DNA of 64,000 bases from contig JANQBS010000086.1 in assembly GCA_033085395.1 (NCBI GenBank), forward strand, positions 62,001 through 126,000, read 5' to 3'. The notes under the pieces are model-generated. The model was not told the DNA's origin, searched no databases, and saw nothing but the letters and a program-made list of their open reading frames with translations. Both the position numbers and the translations under genes were made by a program. The number at the start of each line of letters is the position of its first letter. Position 1 is the stretch's first letter. The stretch is from Xanthoparmelia taractica (lineage: Eukaryota > Ascomycota > Lecanoromycetes > Lecanorales > Parmeliaceae). Positions 1-11,186 of this stretch are shown here, piece after piece.

Positions 1-71
1 CTGTGAGGTCTGCTCTCATTTCAGTGCCTGCCAAGCTTTGAATGACCTGACCTTATCATAGAACATCCGCC

Positions 72-518
72 ATGCACCATACGCTCCTTGTCCTGTTCGC
101 ACTTGCTGCGACGTCCGTGGCCATCAGTCTTCCCGCACGGCATCTTGAACAGCGCGAGAGGATGCTAAACACGGGTTCCGATTGCATCCCTTATATAGAC
201 CCAAGCGTCCTCCTCCAAAACCAGTATAAAGTGATCCAATGGTACTCCGGTCACAGTTCGGCGCTCAATGACCTCGAGCTGACCGACTGTCTCAATGAGT
301 ACGGGTGCGGGAACTTTTCCAACAGCTGGCAAGGCAATGTTTGTGGGGGCAGAGGCTGGTTCAAAGGACCACCGAGTAGTAAGAGCAGCAGTACTAAATG
401 TTTTCAAGAGCTAGCGCCGTGGGTTCTAATGCATGGTATTAAGTCGGGCAATACTTACTACAAGGCTCAGCTGGCGAGGAATGACTGCTATATGGGGTAC
501 AACGATCCGGAAACCTAA
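72..518 (+). CDS. Small secreted cysteine-containing protein, effector-like
   Basis: This single open frame encodes 148 residues. It begins with a typical signal peptide (hydrophobic segment LLVLFALAATSVAIS, about residues 5-19), and the predicted mature part has no membrane segment. The mature part contains six cysteines, an even number that would allow three disulphides, and several aromatic and glycine residues. A basic stretch after the signal (RHLEQRER, about residues 23-30) could be a propeptide-like region. I do not recognise the family. Size, secretion signal and paired cysteines fit the broad class of fungal small secreted proteins, some of which act as effectors or in antagonism, but function is not shown. 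No splice sites are needed. The gene is close to the left edge of the window, so its upstream neighbour is not visible. Confidence 0.6.
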   Translation: MHHTLLVLFALAATSVAISLPARHLEQRERMLNTGSDCIPYIDPSVLLQNQYKVIQWYSGHSSALNDLELTDCLNEYGCGNFSNSWQGNVCGGRGWFKGPPSSKSSSTKCFQELAPWVLMHGIKSGNTYYKAQLARNDCYMGYNDPET

Positions 519-1880
519 TAGGTAGTAAGGATTGAGAAATGTACATCGCCACAATACCCGCATTTTGTTGCATTCAAGATCCACGCTTTGCTACTCAACC
601 ATGCATATGATAGATTAGATCACTATTCAGGCAATTGAATGACTCGACCCATCACGACGCCCGATCAACGAATTCTGGATCAGGGGGGAAAAGACATAGG
701 AGTGAACCATGAATTTAAACCTGGGCATGAGTTGAGGCTCAGCGTCTGAACTTGCTCATTCAATAATTAATACTCGCAATCTTTCTCGTTGTTATCTTTG
801 AGACGGATTCGGCATGGTAAAATCGGGACGCCTGCAAGACGCTCTCCAGAAAGAAGATGAACATGGATCATAGAAAATCAAATCTGATCTCCGTCTTGGC
901 AAGATAACGAAGAGGATACTGGCTTCTATGGAGTGTCCCTCATTGCAAAGCACCAGTCCCAAGATTGCCAAGACACACTGCTCTGGAGGAAATGCAACTT
1001 TAAACCATAGGTCAACATTTGTTATGCATGTCTCATCAGGGCAATCAAGGACCTCTTCGGTAACGAAGTGGCGGGACAGAAAATATCAAGTTTCACGCTG
1101 CAGAATGATGAATTACCTATTGGCCTCGTTTCAAGATTTGAACAATGTGGGAGGACTGGTCGTCTGAGACGCCGAAACCTCTCATTCTCAAAAATCATGT
1201 ACTGACAAAAACCTTGGATAAACGCCATTCATCAATTGATTTCTTGAAGGAAAAGCGGAGAAAGTACGTAAGCTTCTCGTGGTTGCTCTCATTGTTCGAA
1301 TGTCAAACCTATTGCATCGCGTCTACTGCAATGTTTACCGAAATCGTCACATATAGAACAACAATACGTACCTCAAAAACACATTCATGAGACGAGGACT
1401 TAGAGCCCACCTTGCTGTATAATCTTCTCTGCCAATTGTGTGATCTCGCGAGTTGTGGTTGTGAAGCGCAAGGCTCGCTGAAATCCGCACAGCCGTAATG
1501 TTGAAAGTTTAGAATGAGGGCGACATTAAGGCATCTCTCTTCGCTCACCACATCTTGTACGACTGGGAAGTTCACGGTTTGGTTACTTACCTTAGCCCCA
1601 ACTCAACTTCGATCTAACCAAATTGTGAAAAACTGGGGGTGAGCGTTGAACTCTGCAACTCAGAGTAGGGTGAGTCTGATTGGTCAACCTGCTATCTGAG
1701 CTAAGCCCGTTTGAGAGGACAATGCGCGGAGCATTCCGCCTTTGGAGTCGTGCCTCGAGTCGCACCTACTAACTTTGGAGTACGAAGTACATGTGTCGTC
1801 GTTCACTGCGGATCGCTCGATATAGCATCTATCCCTTTCACTCATCTATACGGCGCTCAAGCTTCGCGGGATCCAGAAAG
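519..1880. other. Intergenic region, no supported gene
   Basis: About 1.36 kb between the small secreted protein and the HNT3-like gene. Only short open frames under 105 codons occur, on both strands, with no recognisable domain and no consistent splice signals. The last few hundred bases should hold the HNT3-like promoter. I see no repeat or RNA gene here. Confidence 0.6.
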
Positions 1881-2802
1881 ATGGCCGAGCAGCCGGTCCA
1901 GAGCCAAGATGCGAGCACTGGAGAGGAAATCGCAAGCACAACAATTCCCCCAAAAGGCTCACTTCCCAAACGTAACGCATGTACTCCCACCCCAAATCCT
2001 CGCTTCCCGCACCCACTTCTGACCTGTACTTTTAGTCAACGATCTCATGTCTCCCAAGAAACCTCTTTCAAAGAAAGGTCCGCCCTCAGATACGCCGCAG
2101 TCTGACCCGGCTCGAACAACAACCTTTCTGGGCCGCGACGGGCTAGGCGCTTACATTGACTCACCTGCTTCTTTCCCTGCTTCTAGGGTCATATACCATG
2201 ACGAGAAATGGGTAGTGATTAACGATCTCTTCCCGAAATCCTCCGTTCATATTCTGCTTCTGCCACGCAACCCAGCAAAACAGCTACTGCACCCTTTCGA
2301 CGCCTTCAAGGATCTGGATTTCTTGAAAGACGTGCAGGCAGAGGTGCATAAGCTACGCAAGGTGGTAGCAAAAGAATTGCACCGCCGTTACGGCAAGTTC
2401 TCGGCTCTCGATCAAAAGCGTCAGAAAGCTATAGATGCTTTGGAAGGGGACAGCGATGGCGAATCCCAACACCTGCCCATCGGACGTGATTGGTCACAGT
2501 CAGTCATCTCTGGCATACATGCCGGTCCTAGCATGAACCACCTGCACATCCACATCCTCTCCGTCGACCGGCACAGCGAGTGTATGAAACATAGACAGCA
2601 TTACAACAGCTTCTCAACGCCCTTCTTGATCGATGTCGAAGACTTCCCATTAGATAAAGAAGACAAGAGAAGACATCCGGGAAGGGAACGCTACATGGAT
2701 CGCGATTTGAAGTGTTGGAGATGTGGCAAGGTGTTCGGAAACAAATTTTCGAGATTGAAGGAGCATCTTGAGGAAGAATTCGAGGAGTGGAAGAAGGAGT
2801 AG
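1881..2802 (+). CDS. HNT3: Aprataxin-like protein (HIT domain plus zinc finger)
   Basis: Two exons, 1881-1980 and 2036-2802, flank a 55-base intron (GTACTC...TTTAG). They encode 288 residues. The junction restores the typical segment KRNAFNDLMSPKKP, which strongly supports the model over the downstream ATG at 2047. The HIT domain follows (IYHDEKWVVINDLFPKSSVH, then the histidine triad in NHLHIHILS). The C-terminus carries a C2H2-like zinc-binding end starting CWRCGK. In this family the HIT domain removes AMP from abortive 5'-adenylated DNA ligation products, and the zinc finger helps hold nicked DNA, so a nuclear role in single-strand break repair is expected. The length is usual for ascomycete homologues. 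The next gene (IRC22-like) converges, with 270 bases between stops. The function is inferred from family, but the catalytic histidines are visible. Confidence 0.93.
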
Positions 2803-3072
2803 GGAGAAGGTATAGCATGCGGACAATTAGCGGTGAAAGCGAAACGTATTGCATCGCTGAGGTTTTTGGGCATCGGTTGGCCGTGAGCTGGCGGCAATAA
2901 ATATATTGGCCGCTCCAGCCGGACGCTAGAGCTAGAGCATGGAACCTTTTTATCAAACAAAGAATGCCAAAATTATACACACTTGGTACGTTGACGATCT
3001 AAGTTATGACTTTCAAGCATCGTAGTTCCCAATCTGGACTCTAGGTCGTCGCTTGGTCAACACAGATCGATC

Positions 3073-4006
3073 CTATTCAGGCTGCTTGCCCTTGCTCTTC
3101 GGTCTCCCGCTACTCTTGATTCTTTGGGCCTGAGGTCTGTTGATGTGGTGCGCAGGAATCCAGCTTTCATCATACGCCTTCGCGCCAGAGGTAACAGCAG
3201 GTCCATCGCCTCCGACAACAGAAACCTGGTCCGTGGGATCGACCTTTTTCGACTGGCCAGATGACTTCTTGGCCCGTTCGCCACCTTTTCCTCCGCGACG
3301 CTTCTGTGGGAAGATGGTGCTGATCCAAGTGCTATATATGAAGTAGCATGTGCCTCCAAAGGCAGCAGCGAGGAATAGATACAGAAATACACTACAAGAC
3401 GTCAGCCTCAACATCTGCAAGGTACTAAATTAGCACGGGGGGGTACATACATTTGCGGGTCGAAGATGCTAGTATCAGGCTCGACAATGCTGACGGTCTC
3501 ATTGAACGCCGGCAAAGTGTATGGAGTTCCCTCGCTGTCGGTGACCACAGCCGCCAGATTCAGTTTCAAATCCTGTGGCTGAAGCTCGGTAGCGAAATTG
3601 TAGCTGATGCTCTCGCTCTGGCCAGCGGGAATCTCCACATTGTACCTCGTGGTCGTCAGATTACGGACAATTTGCGGTCCCTGTTGAGGATAGGCGGTGG
3701 TCCAAAGACTGCCTCCGATGAAGGCAACGCTGACGGGATCTGGCTCTTCGTTTGAAAAAGAGAGGAGAGCTTGTGTTGGGCGACCATTCACAAGCTTGAT
3801 GCCAAAGATTTCCGAGGAGGGGAATGATGTCGAGATCTTGACGGCTATGTTAGAAGAGTGAGAAGGGTTTTCGATCTCCTCGTCTGCCTATATGAGAAGT
3901 TAGCTTGCTGCCAGGTGGCTTCTGGTAAGAAGCGTACATCTTGTGCAAAGGCGCCAATGTATCGTAGCGTAAGCAATGCAACTGTCGTCAACAAGCCGTA
4001 TCCCAT
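3073..4006 (-). CDS. IRC22: IRC22 / TRAP-alpha-like ER membrane protein
   Basis: Three exons on the minus strand: 4006-3938, 3887-3451 and 3391-3073. Introns are 50 and 59 bases, and the product is 274 residues. An N-terminal signal peptide (MGYGLLTTVALLTL...GAFAQ) is followed by a lumenal beta-rich region containing KISTSFPSSEIFGIKLVNGR. One membrane segment lies near the C-terminus (VFLYLFLAAAFGGTCYFIY), then a basic lysine-rich cytosolic tail. This layout matches the fungal IRC22 family, related to the translocon-associated protein alpha subunit. It would be a type I ER protein near the secretory translocon, with an indirectly defined role. The first exon ends exactly after the signal peptide. 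The gene diverges from the CCCH gene across 353 bases. Confidence 0.88.
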
Positions 4007-4359
4007 GATGCTGGAACGGATGGGGGGAAAGAGATAATTGTCTTTACAGTTGTCTGTTTCCAAGGTTAAAAAGAGATTACCATCCAACGGTCCAGTTCCA
4101 CCATTCAATTTCCGTGATTACATAAGCGATATCAGAGCTAGCCCTATCAGAATCACGTCTCTTCACCTTATGTACGTACGCGCTGGACCAAAATATCCTG
4201 TTTCTTTAACATAAAATACCGATCACTTTCTTCCAAATACACCTGAAAGATTTGACACTCTTCACACGGTTGATCTGGTGTCTTATAGCCTTCATCTGTT
4301 AAAATTTCTTTTCAAAAGTCTAAGGGGCCTATCACCCATCTTCTTGACGGTTTCATAAC
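4007..4359. promoter_or_regulatory. Divergent promoter between IRC22-like and CCCH genes
   Basis: The two start codons are separated by 353 bases, which must hold the promoters and 5' leaders of both genes. The part near the CCCH start is rich in CT and T tracts, common in fungal core promoters. I can name no specific operator. Confidence 0.5.
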
Positions 4360-6266
4360 ATGGCCACCGAGGAGAATATCGCTCTTCGCCAGCGATACGA
4401 GCTATTGAAGGGCGCCGAACATCACAAAAACGCTCTGATCGAGGAACTTTTACGTCGTTTGGATGAACTTACTGACGATTTCAACCAAGAAAAGCTGGAC
4501 CATGCCCGGGAATCTCACTTTAATCGTGAAGTTCAGCTCCAAGAAATTCAATTGCGAGAAGAGCTGCGTAAATACAAAGCTCTCATGGTAAGGGCGATTG
4601 CCATTCACTGATGCAACAATCATGTGGTGAAACGTAAAAAACATGGAAAGTCTAACAGCTAACAGGCTCGAGATGCTTTTATCCTGGTGCTAATCGACGG
4701 TGATGGCATGATCTTTGATGATAGACTTATTCAGAATGGCGAGGCTGGCGGACGTGAAGCTGCTGGTTTGCTCTGGAACGCGGTTATGGACCATTTTCAA
4801 ACCGACGCAAGTCTACCTTCCGACGTTAAAATTGTCACGAGGATATATGCGAACTTGAAAGGTCTTGGTGATGTTTGTAAAAAGTCAGGCATATTAGGTA
4901 CGCCGTCAACGATCGAGGATTTTGCGCGAGGATTTACTGGGAGCAAGCAATTATTCGACTTTGTGGATGTCGGTGTTGGTAAGGCAAATCTTTGAGCTGT
5001 TCCTTCTTCAACTCGAACTTATATCTGAGTTGCATCACATTCTGGGAGATGCATGCTCTTCAGTGTTTACGTAGCTCAGTATCTGTTTTGAAGGTGATAC
5101 TAAGTTGGATATCATTTAGGTAAAGACCGTGCTGATGACAAGATATCCGGTGAGTTCCCATCGGGATTCTCCATTTGAAATGCTCACAACCACTCAGAAA
5201 TCTTCAAGCTTCATCTCTATGACTCCCACTGCCGGCGCATTCTCTTTGGGTGTTCTCACGATAATGGCTACGCTCGGTTACTGGAGGATGTTGCTGATTC
5301 GACAATCCGCGACGGTATCACCCTTTTGGAGGGTGTTCCGTTTGAAAGAGAGTTATACCAACTAAAGTCAACATATCAAACAACAAGATTTGAAGGACTG
5401 TTCCGTACTACAAAAATCAACGTTTACAATCAACAGTATCCTCAACCGCCCGGCTTACCACCGCCTGGCTTACCGCTGGCTGAAGTGCAGCAAACAATGG
5501 GTTTACCGCCATATCAGTCTACGTATCAGCCGGGCCTTGTGCGTACACTGTCAGCATCGCCCTCGGCGCCACTGAACCCAACGGCTCCCACATGGGCTTC
5601 CACCGCAATGACGGCGCCAAGTCAAACGGCCTCACCCCCTCCAACGCCTCAGCCAACCGCAAATATCCCCAAGCAAGTGTTGCGTAACCGCTACGGCCAG
5701 CGGATCGACCCTATCGTGTCCTACGATCCAAACGAAGTCAAGCGCATAAAAAAACTCAAGATGTGTAACGTCCGTAAGTAGATTCCTGAAATTTGCATAG
5801 TTGCCATCTCTGGTAGTTGGATGTCCAAACCTCTAAGTGACCCCATTCGATATCGAAGTTCGGTTCCATGCTGAAGGTGAACGCTGACTCGCGCAATTCC
5901 CAGATTTTTTACGAGGTGACTGTCCTTATGACCCATGTACACATGATCATTTTTACAAACCCAACAAGAATGAGTTGGCGACACTCAAGTATGTAAGCCG
6001 TATGACGCCTTGCAAATTTGGTAGCGATTGTGATGATCTAAAGTGCATATACGGGCATCGATGCCCCAATGATGTCGAAGGTATACCCTTGTCTCCTTCA
6101 ACCTCGTTTTTCTTGATAGTCCGCTCAATTCTTGAAGTCCGCGTGCTAATATATGGCAATCAATGTAGGGAGAAAGGATTGCCGGTGGGGAGAGAATTGC
6201 CGCTTCGAGAAGGAGTTGCATGGGCTCGATAGGGCCGTTGTCAAGACTCTGAAAGTAGGAAAATAG
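4360..6266 (+). CDS. CCCH zinc-finger protein with coiled coil and NYN-like domain
   Basis: Six exons give 473 residues: 4360-4587, 4666-4978, 5120-5149, 5198-5773, 5904-6080 and 6169-6266. Exon 3 is only 30 bases. Residues 1-75 form a charged coiled coil. Next comes an alpha/beta domain opening with FILVLIDGDGMIFDD and continuing to about residue 250, which resembles NYN/PIN-type RNase folds and keeps acidic residues early. A Pro/Gln/Thr-rich linker (repeat PPGLPPPGLP) leads to a C-terminal cluster of fingers: C-x8-C-x4-C-x3-H beginning CNVHFLRGDC, then CKFGSDCDDLKCIYGH, then a divergent CRWGENCRFEKELH. The architecture is common in Pezizomycotina, where it is often labelled a CCCH DNA-binding protein, but RNA binding or processing is at least as plausible. 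Splice phases all agree, so the model is strong while the function is open. It converges on pot1. Confidence 0.85.
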
Positions 6267-6302
6267 GATACCGCCAGATGGCGGTCCCTAAACATTCCTT
6301 CT

Positions 6303-6460
6303 CAAGTCACATATCGGCTACGAGGGGCACTATGCACTTTTGGCACTTTCATTTTTCCACGGTAATGGAGTACTCATGGCAGTAAGAAAAGCGTTTCCAA
6401 GTCACATATCGGCTAATGGGAACAATATACCTTTCTGGCAAATTAATATTTCATTATGGA
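6303..6460. repeat. Diverged direct duplication, about 95-base period
   Basis: An 18-base string (CAAGTCACATATCGGCTA) occurs exactly at 6303-6320 and 6398-6415. The following 40 to 45 bases of each copy are similar but diverged, with shared GGG, CTTT, TGGCA and ATGG blocks. It lies in the 344-base space between the convergent CCCH and pot1 stops, which otherwise holds only 3' untranslated sequence. Confidence 0.7.
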
Positions 6461-6610
6461 GAAGCGGTTATCTTAGCCAGAATAGCAGCATCAACAGATT
6501 GGGTATAGTATGATTCATGGCCAATCCATCAATCCAAGGCACCTTGAAGCGGTTTTTAGTTCAGAAAATCGTGCGAGGTCCCCATTTCCTCTCGCATACT
6601 CATGCACACT

Positions 6611-8772
6611 TTAAGAAATGGTGCACCCAAACATCCTCCATCTTCTCTCCCAAACCCAGTCGTCTCGATCTTGCTCACGTTCGTCTTCACTTTGAGATTC
6701 ACTCTCACTGGCTTTCTTTCCTGCAATCCGTTGGATCCTCTTCTTCACGCCATATTCTTTAATGCAGCATTGAAACGGTTTCATTTTCCGCGCTTCATCC
6801 TTACTCGAGGATGCCGAATTGCCATCGACGTGCTTGAGAGCTGTTGCACTGCGGGCTTTTCGTTCTTCGAGATCACCCCACAAGAGGAAAAGTTTCTCAC
6901 GCAGCGCATCTAGGGCCGCGGGCGATTTGCGAAGGCTAGGAGTCAGGACTGGATTTTAGTCATGGCGTCAAAAGCTAGTGGTAAGGAAGGAGACTGACTC
7001 TTCTGCTTCGAGATTCAGTAGACCGTCTCCGTCTTGGCCTGCTACATAGACTTCAATGGTCGCTCTTTCCTGATGTTTAGAGCCCAGGGCATCCTCCAGC
7101 ACCAGTCCGAACCTCCACTCCCATTGCCTATCCTCCGCTTCAGACCTTTCACCCGGGTCGCTGCTCGACTGGTCATTTGCGCTTTCGCTGCGATCGTCTT
7201 CGGACAGAATGTCGTATTCCGAGGCTCTTGGACGAGAGACCGCGAAATCAACAAGATTTGGTGGGAAGAAGTCAATGACACGGACTGTAGCACGTGAATT
7301 GATGTTCTGGAAGGGCAATGTATATGGTGCTCCCTTCGGCGGCGTATTAGCGTGCTTCTCAAGCGAGACAATAGACGACACAGGCCGTGGGGCTATGAGG
7401 TGATGTGCGCATCTGACTAGATGGCCAATGCATCAGCCATAGTCTTGCTCCCTATCAGCCCTTGCTCACCATTGTTGTTCAGCTCTGGCTTTTGGGTCGG
7501 TGAGCGATGGTTGACTGTCCGCTCCTTTCTGAACTGGCGATCTCTGTCCTTTCCAACACCGTTTTCCATACCACTTTGGTCTTCACCCTGGTCTTCGTAC
7601 CTACCGAGTTGCTTGCTCTCCATCTTCCGCCTCTTCCTAGCCTGGTTCTTTGACAGAGGTATGACGTCTTCCACGCCTTTTCGCTTAAGTGCTCTGGCTT
7701 GGTGAGCAAGATCTTCCGCTTTATTGTTGAACTTCTTCCAGTAGTCCCGCTTACGCCGGAGCACATCTTTGACGCGATCATCATCGTCGATGTTCTTCAA
7801 TATAGTCACATCAATGCGGTCAGGATACCGTCTATCTGTATGGAGGGCTCCTTCTACTTTGGCATCCTTGCTGTACTTGATGTGTACATTACGAAGATGA
7901 ACGAAGTCATCCTCTTTGATATATTGTTGGACGAAATACGCGTTGTCTCCCCACAGGGTAACAGTTAAAGTCATTTTCCCGTAAGGACCATTCCATTTCT
8001 TGTTCCCCGAACAGCGTGCGGTATAGTTGTACTCGTCGCCTTCCCGACCAAATCCATTTCCATCATCGGGCTCTGGATAGTCCCATACCAGGCAATTCCT
8101 CGTGTAGTCTGTGACGTAGAGCTCGACGCGACCATTGCTTGGATAGAGCCTAACGACCTGTCCGACGAGATTGTAGAATGCATCAACATTCACATCTTTA
8201 AGAAGGGAGAACTTGTCTTTAAACGGCGCGGGCGATGGAGTATTACAAGATGTTGGGGTTACAGCTGACGCTGTAGGTAGGGAAGACGGGGTCGTAAAAG
8301 TGCTTCTGTCGCGGGAATTGCAGAGACTGATGGCATAATGCATCTCTGAAGGGGTAGGAGAAAGGCCACGAGCTACTTTAACGTTCTGGAGTTGCAGCAC
8401 AGCAGACGATGGCGCTTTTGCTGGGATTGATTCTGCCGGAAAGACCACCCAAGAAGTTGCCCGAGTCGACAGGCCGACTGTCATTCCACTCCACTCTTTA
8501 ATCTTGATATTTCGTAGAAGAACTACATCGCCCGTCCCCCTGATCGCAGGCATCTCGCTCGCCAACGGCCGGAAGAAGCGAACCTTGAGACCGTCATTAC
8601 AGACGCTGCCGTAAGACGGGTCCGCCAAGGAGAAAGAAGACATCAGATCAGTACCTCGCGACGGTGCAGGCGCAAGAAAGTCCGTCACCACACCCATCAG
8701 ATTGACTTCAGCATTTAGTCGGCTCAATGCAGAATTGATATCCAAGAAGCCTCGAGGGAGAGCTGAAGACAT
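6611..8772 (-). CDS. pot1: Protection of telomeres protein Pot1
   Basis: Three exons on the minus strand: 8772-7470, 7392-6999 and 6935-6611. Introns are 77 and 63 bases, and the product is 673 residues. The first OB fold covers about residues 12-150, including LMGVVTDFLAPAPSRGTD and GDVVLLRNIKI. The second, POT1PC-type OB fold covers about 205-360 (VGQVVRLYPSNGRVELYVTD, then DDFVHLRNVHIKY). The C-terminal part ends with the family signature CCIKEYG and WERRWRMFG. In fission yeast and filamentous fungi Pot1 binds the G-rich single-stranded overhang and, through shelterin partners, protects chromosome ends and controls telomerase. The start was taken at MSSALPRGFLD; upstream in-frame sequence is low-complexity. 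Intron 2 needs a weak donor (GTCAGT), but the joined phase restores the family pattern DLRKSPAALDALREKLF. It converges with the CCCH gene. Confidence 0.93.
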
Positions 8773-9660
8773 AGCGGCTTGCCCTGATCTCAGGGTTAAT
8801 CCTGAAAAAGTAATCGAATGATCTCGCTTTTTCTTTCTTTCTCTTGAAAGAGATCGACTGTAAAGAAAGACTATTGACAAAAGTTAAACGCGTCTTGAAT
8901 AACGGTCACGTTACAATTTATGGATGTATGTAATCTCAGCATGACTGTTTACCACTGGATCTTCACCTATGGTGATAGGAGTAAAATATGTGTGTCTTGT
9001 TCAGAATCAATCTGTTCTATTTACCGTAGGGTAAGTATTTCTTATGTCTCCCATTCACTCACGCGTCAAACAACAGGCATACCTTATGGAGAGGACTGCG
9101 CTAGTGAAGAACCACGCTAAGCCTAAAAGGTCTGGATAAATCTGAAAAGAATAAGGCAAGATAGGATTTCAATAATGATACCGAACCTCTTCCTTCACCT
9201 TCACTACCCATGACCATCGCACGCATCATCGCCCTCTCTTGCATAAAATGAACATGATTTCCATTTCACATCCAACCTCAACCTGAACCATGCCGCTTGC
9301 TTCCAGGCGTTGAAGAAGCTTCTACAGATAGCTGTATGAATGGCGTTGGCGAAGATCTCCCCCCATGGCAGCAAGTATGGAAAGGCAGTCTCATTGTCAA
9401 TTCCTAGCAATTATTCCAACACATTTTCTGTATATCTCTTGGGATAAGGCTTTAATGATGGTCGGACGTGAGGATTTACGTCATACCTCGCTTTCTACCT
9501 CGCCGATTCCTCCCCGCAATGCGGAGACAAAGTATCCTGTCTATTCTGACAGGGTAGCCTTTGTGCAGTCGATCAGATAAATGGATCTCCTCAGTGGACG
9601 AAGTGGACCAACCTACAAACAGCCCTTCCATAGACCTGATCATTGCTTGACGAACTCAAC
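8773..9660. other. Divergent intergenic region pot1 / dehydrogenase
   Basis: 888 bases between two divergent genes. Short open frames only (under 75 codons), none with a recognisable domain. It holds both promoters. I see no structured repeat or RNA gene. Confidence 0.55.
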
Positions 9661-11186
9661 ATGTCTTCCACTTCGACCACGATGAAAGCTGTTCATTACG
9701 AAAAGCCCTTCCAGGTTAGCGTTCGAGAAGTGCCCCTGCCGAAGATAGAACATCCAGACGATGCAATAATCAAAGTCACTACAGCTGGTATGAGTCCATG
9801 AAGCTAGCAGGAGGAACAAGACGCTGAACCCCCTTGCTAGCAATTTGCGGCTCAGACCTGCACATGTACCAAGGAAGAACAGCTGCAGAGGCAGGCCTCA
9901 TTTTCGGTAGGACCACTGGCTTCCAGAAAGAATTATAGCTGGTCGGGATCGAAGACCACAATACGAGTGAAGTGGCTGAAAATAGCGCCATACGTCCTCT
10001 AGGGCATGAAAATATGGGCATCATTTCAGAAGTTGGTAGCGGTGTAACGCTTCTGAAGAAAGGCGACAGGGTGGTCCTACCATTTAATGTCGCTGACGGC
10101 CGCTGCTTGAATTGTGAAGAGGGTAATACTGCGTTTTGTACCGGGGTTAACCCTGGTTTCGCCGGAGGAGGTACGCATATCTCCGCTACTCTCTGTCCCC
10201 TGACGACCCTAACATCGTCAGCTTATGGATACGTCGCAATGGGCCCCTATGCTGGAGGTCAAGTATGAAGGCATTGCCCAGGGTCTGCTACAGCTCGTCA
10301 GATCGTAGTCCAATTTGAAGGTGACGCTGAGCTCAGTCGACTACTATAGGCACAATACCTACGCATTCCCTTCGCCGACTTCAATGCCCTCTTACTACCT
10401 CCAGGCACTGCACACGAAGCTTCGTTCGCTCTTCTCGCAGATATCTTCCCAACGGGCTGGCATGGTCTTACGCTCTCAAATTTCCGGCCCGGGGAGGCTG
10501 TGGCGGTTTTCGGTGCCGGACCGGTCGGCTTGATGGCGGCCTACAGTGCCTTTCTTCGAGGCGCCTCCAGGATCTATGTTGTTGATAAGGTTCCAGACGT
10601 CTTACTGCTGCAAAGAAAATACCTGGTTGCGTGCCCGTTGATTTCAGCGCGGGTGAGGATGCAGTGGAGGTGATTATTAGGGAAAATGACGGCAAGATGG
10701 TGGATAGATCAATAGACGCGGTAGGATATCAGGCTGTCGGTTCTGGGGAAGGGTCCGGCGAAGTCCCGAACATTGTTTTAGAACAATGCATCAAGGTCAC
10801 AAGGCCGACGGGAGGCATTGGTGTACCAGGTCTATATGTACCGAGTGACCCAGGGGCAGTGGACGAAAAGAGTTCAAGGGGCATGATGTTGATGAGTTTC
10901 GGGAAGTTGTTCGAGAAGGTTAGTTTCTCGTTTGATATCTAGTGGTTGCGCCTGCGTGATGCTCATCAAGGGATGTCTAAAGGGTCTTACAATCGGCACC
11001 GGTCAATGCAACGTCAAGAAGTACAATCGATACTTGCGCGATATGATCGTCTCTGGGCGGGCGGACCCAAGTTTCGTTGTCTCGCACGAGATCGGTATTG
11101 ACGAGGCCCCCAAGGCTTATGAGAAGTTCGACAAGAGAGTGGAAGGCTATACGAAGGTCTTGATACATCCAAATGGACCGCTTTAA
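9661..11186 (+). pseudogene. Zinc-dependent medium-chain dehydrogenase, frameshifted (FDH-like)
   Basis: Six exons can be laid out with good signals and phases: 9661-9787, 9841-9906, 10003-10170, 10222-10262, 10350-10918 and 10983-11186. The product resembles glutathione-independent formaldehyde dehydrogenase-like members of the medium-chain zinc alcohol dehydrogenases. Visible are the catalytic zinc motifs ICGSDLHMY and GHENMG, a structural-cysteine loop (CLNCEEGNTAFC), the nucleotide-binding VAVFGAGPVGLMAAYSAF, and a family-like C-terminus (GLTIGTGQCNVKKYNRYLRD). Exon 5 is 569 bases where 570 is expected. After DKVPD, near 10598-10602, the frame slips by one base and then resumes as AAKKIPGCVPVDFS. 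No intron explains it. It is therefore a recently broken gene or a sequencing error: all other exons, splice sites and motifs look intact. Without the slip the enzyme would be about 390 residues. Confidence 0.8.
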
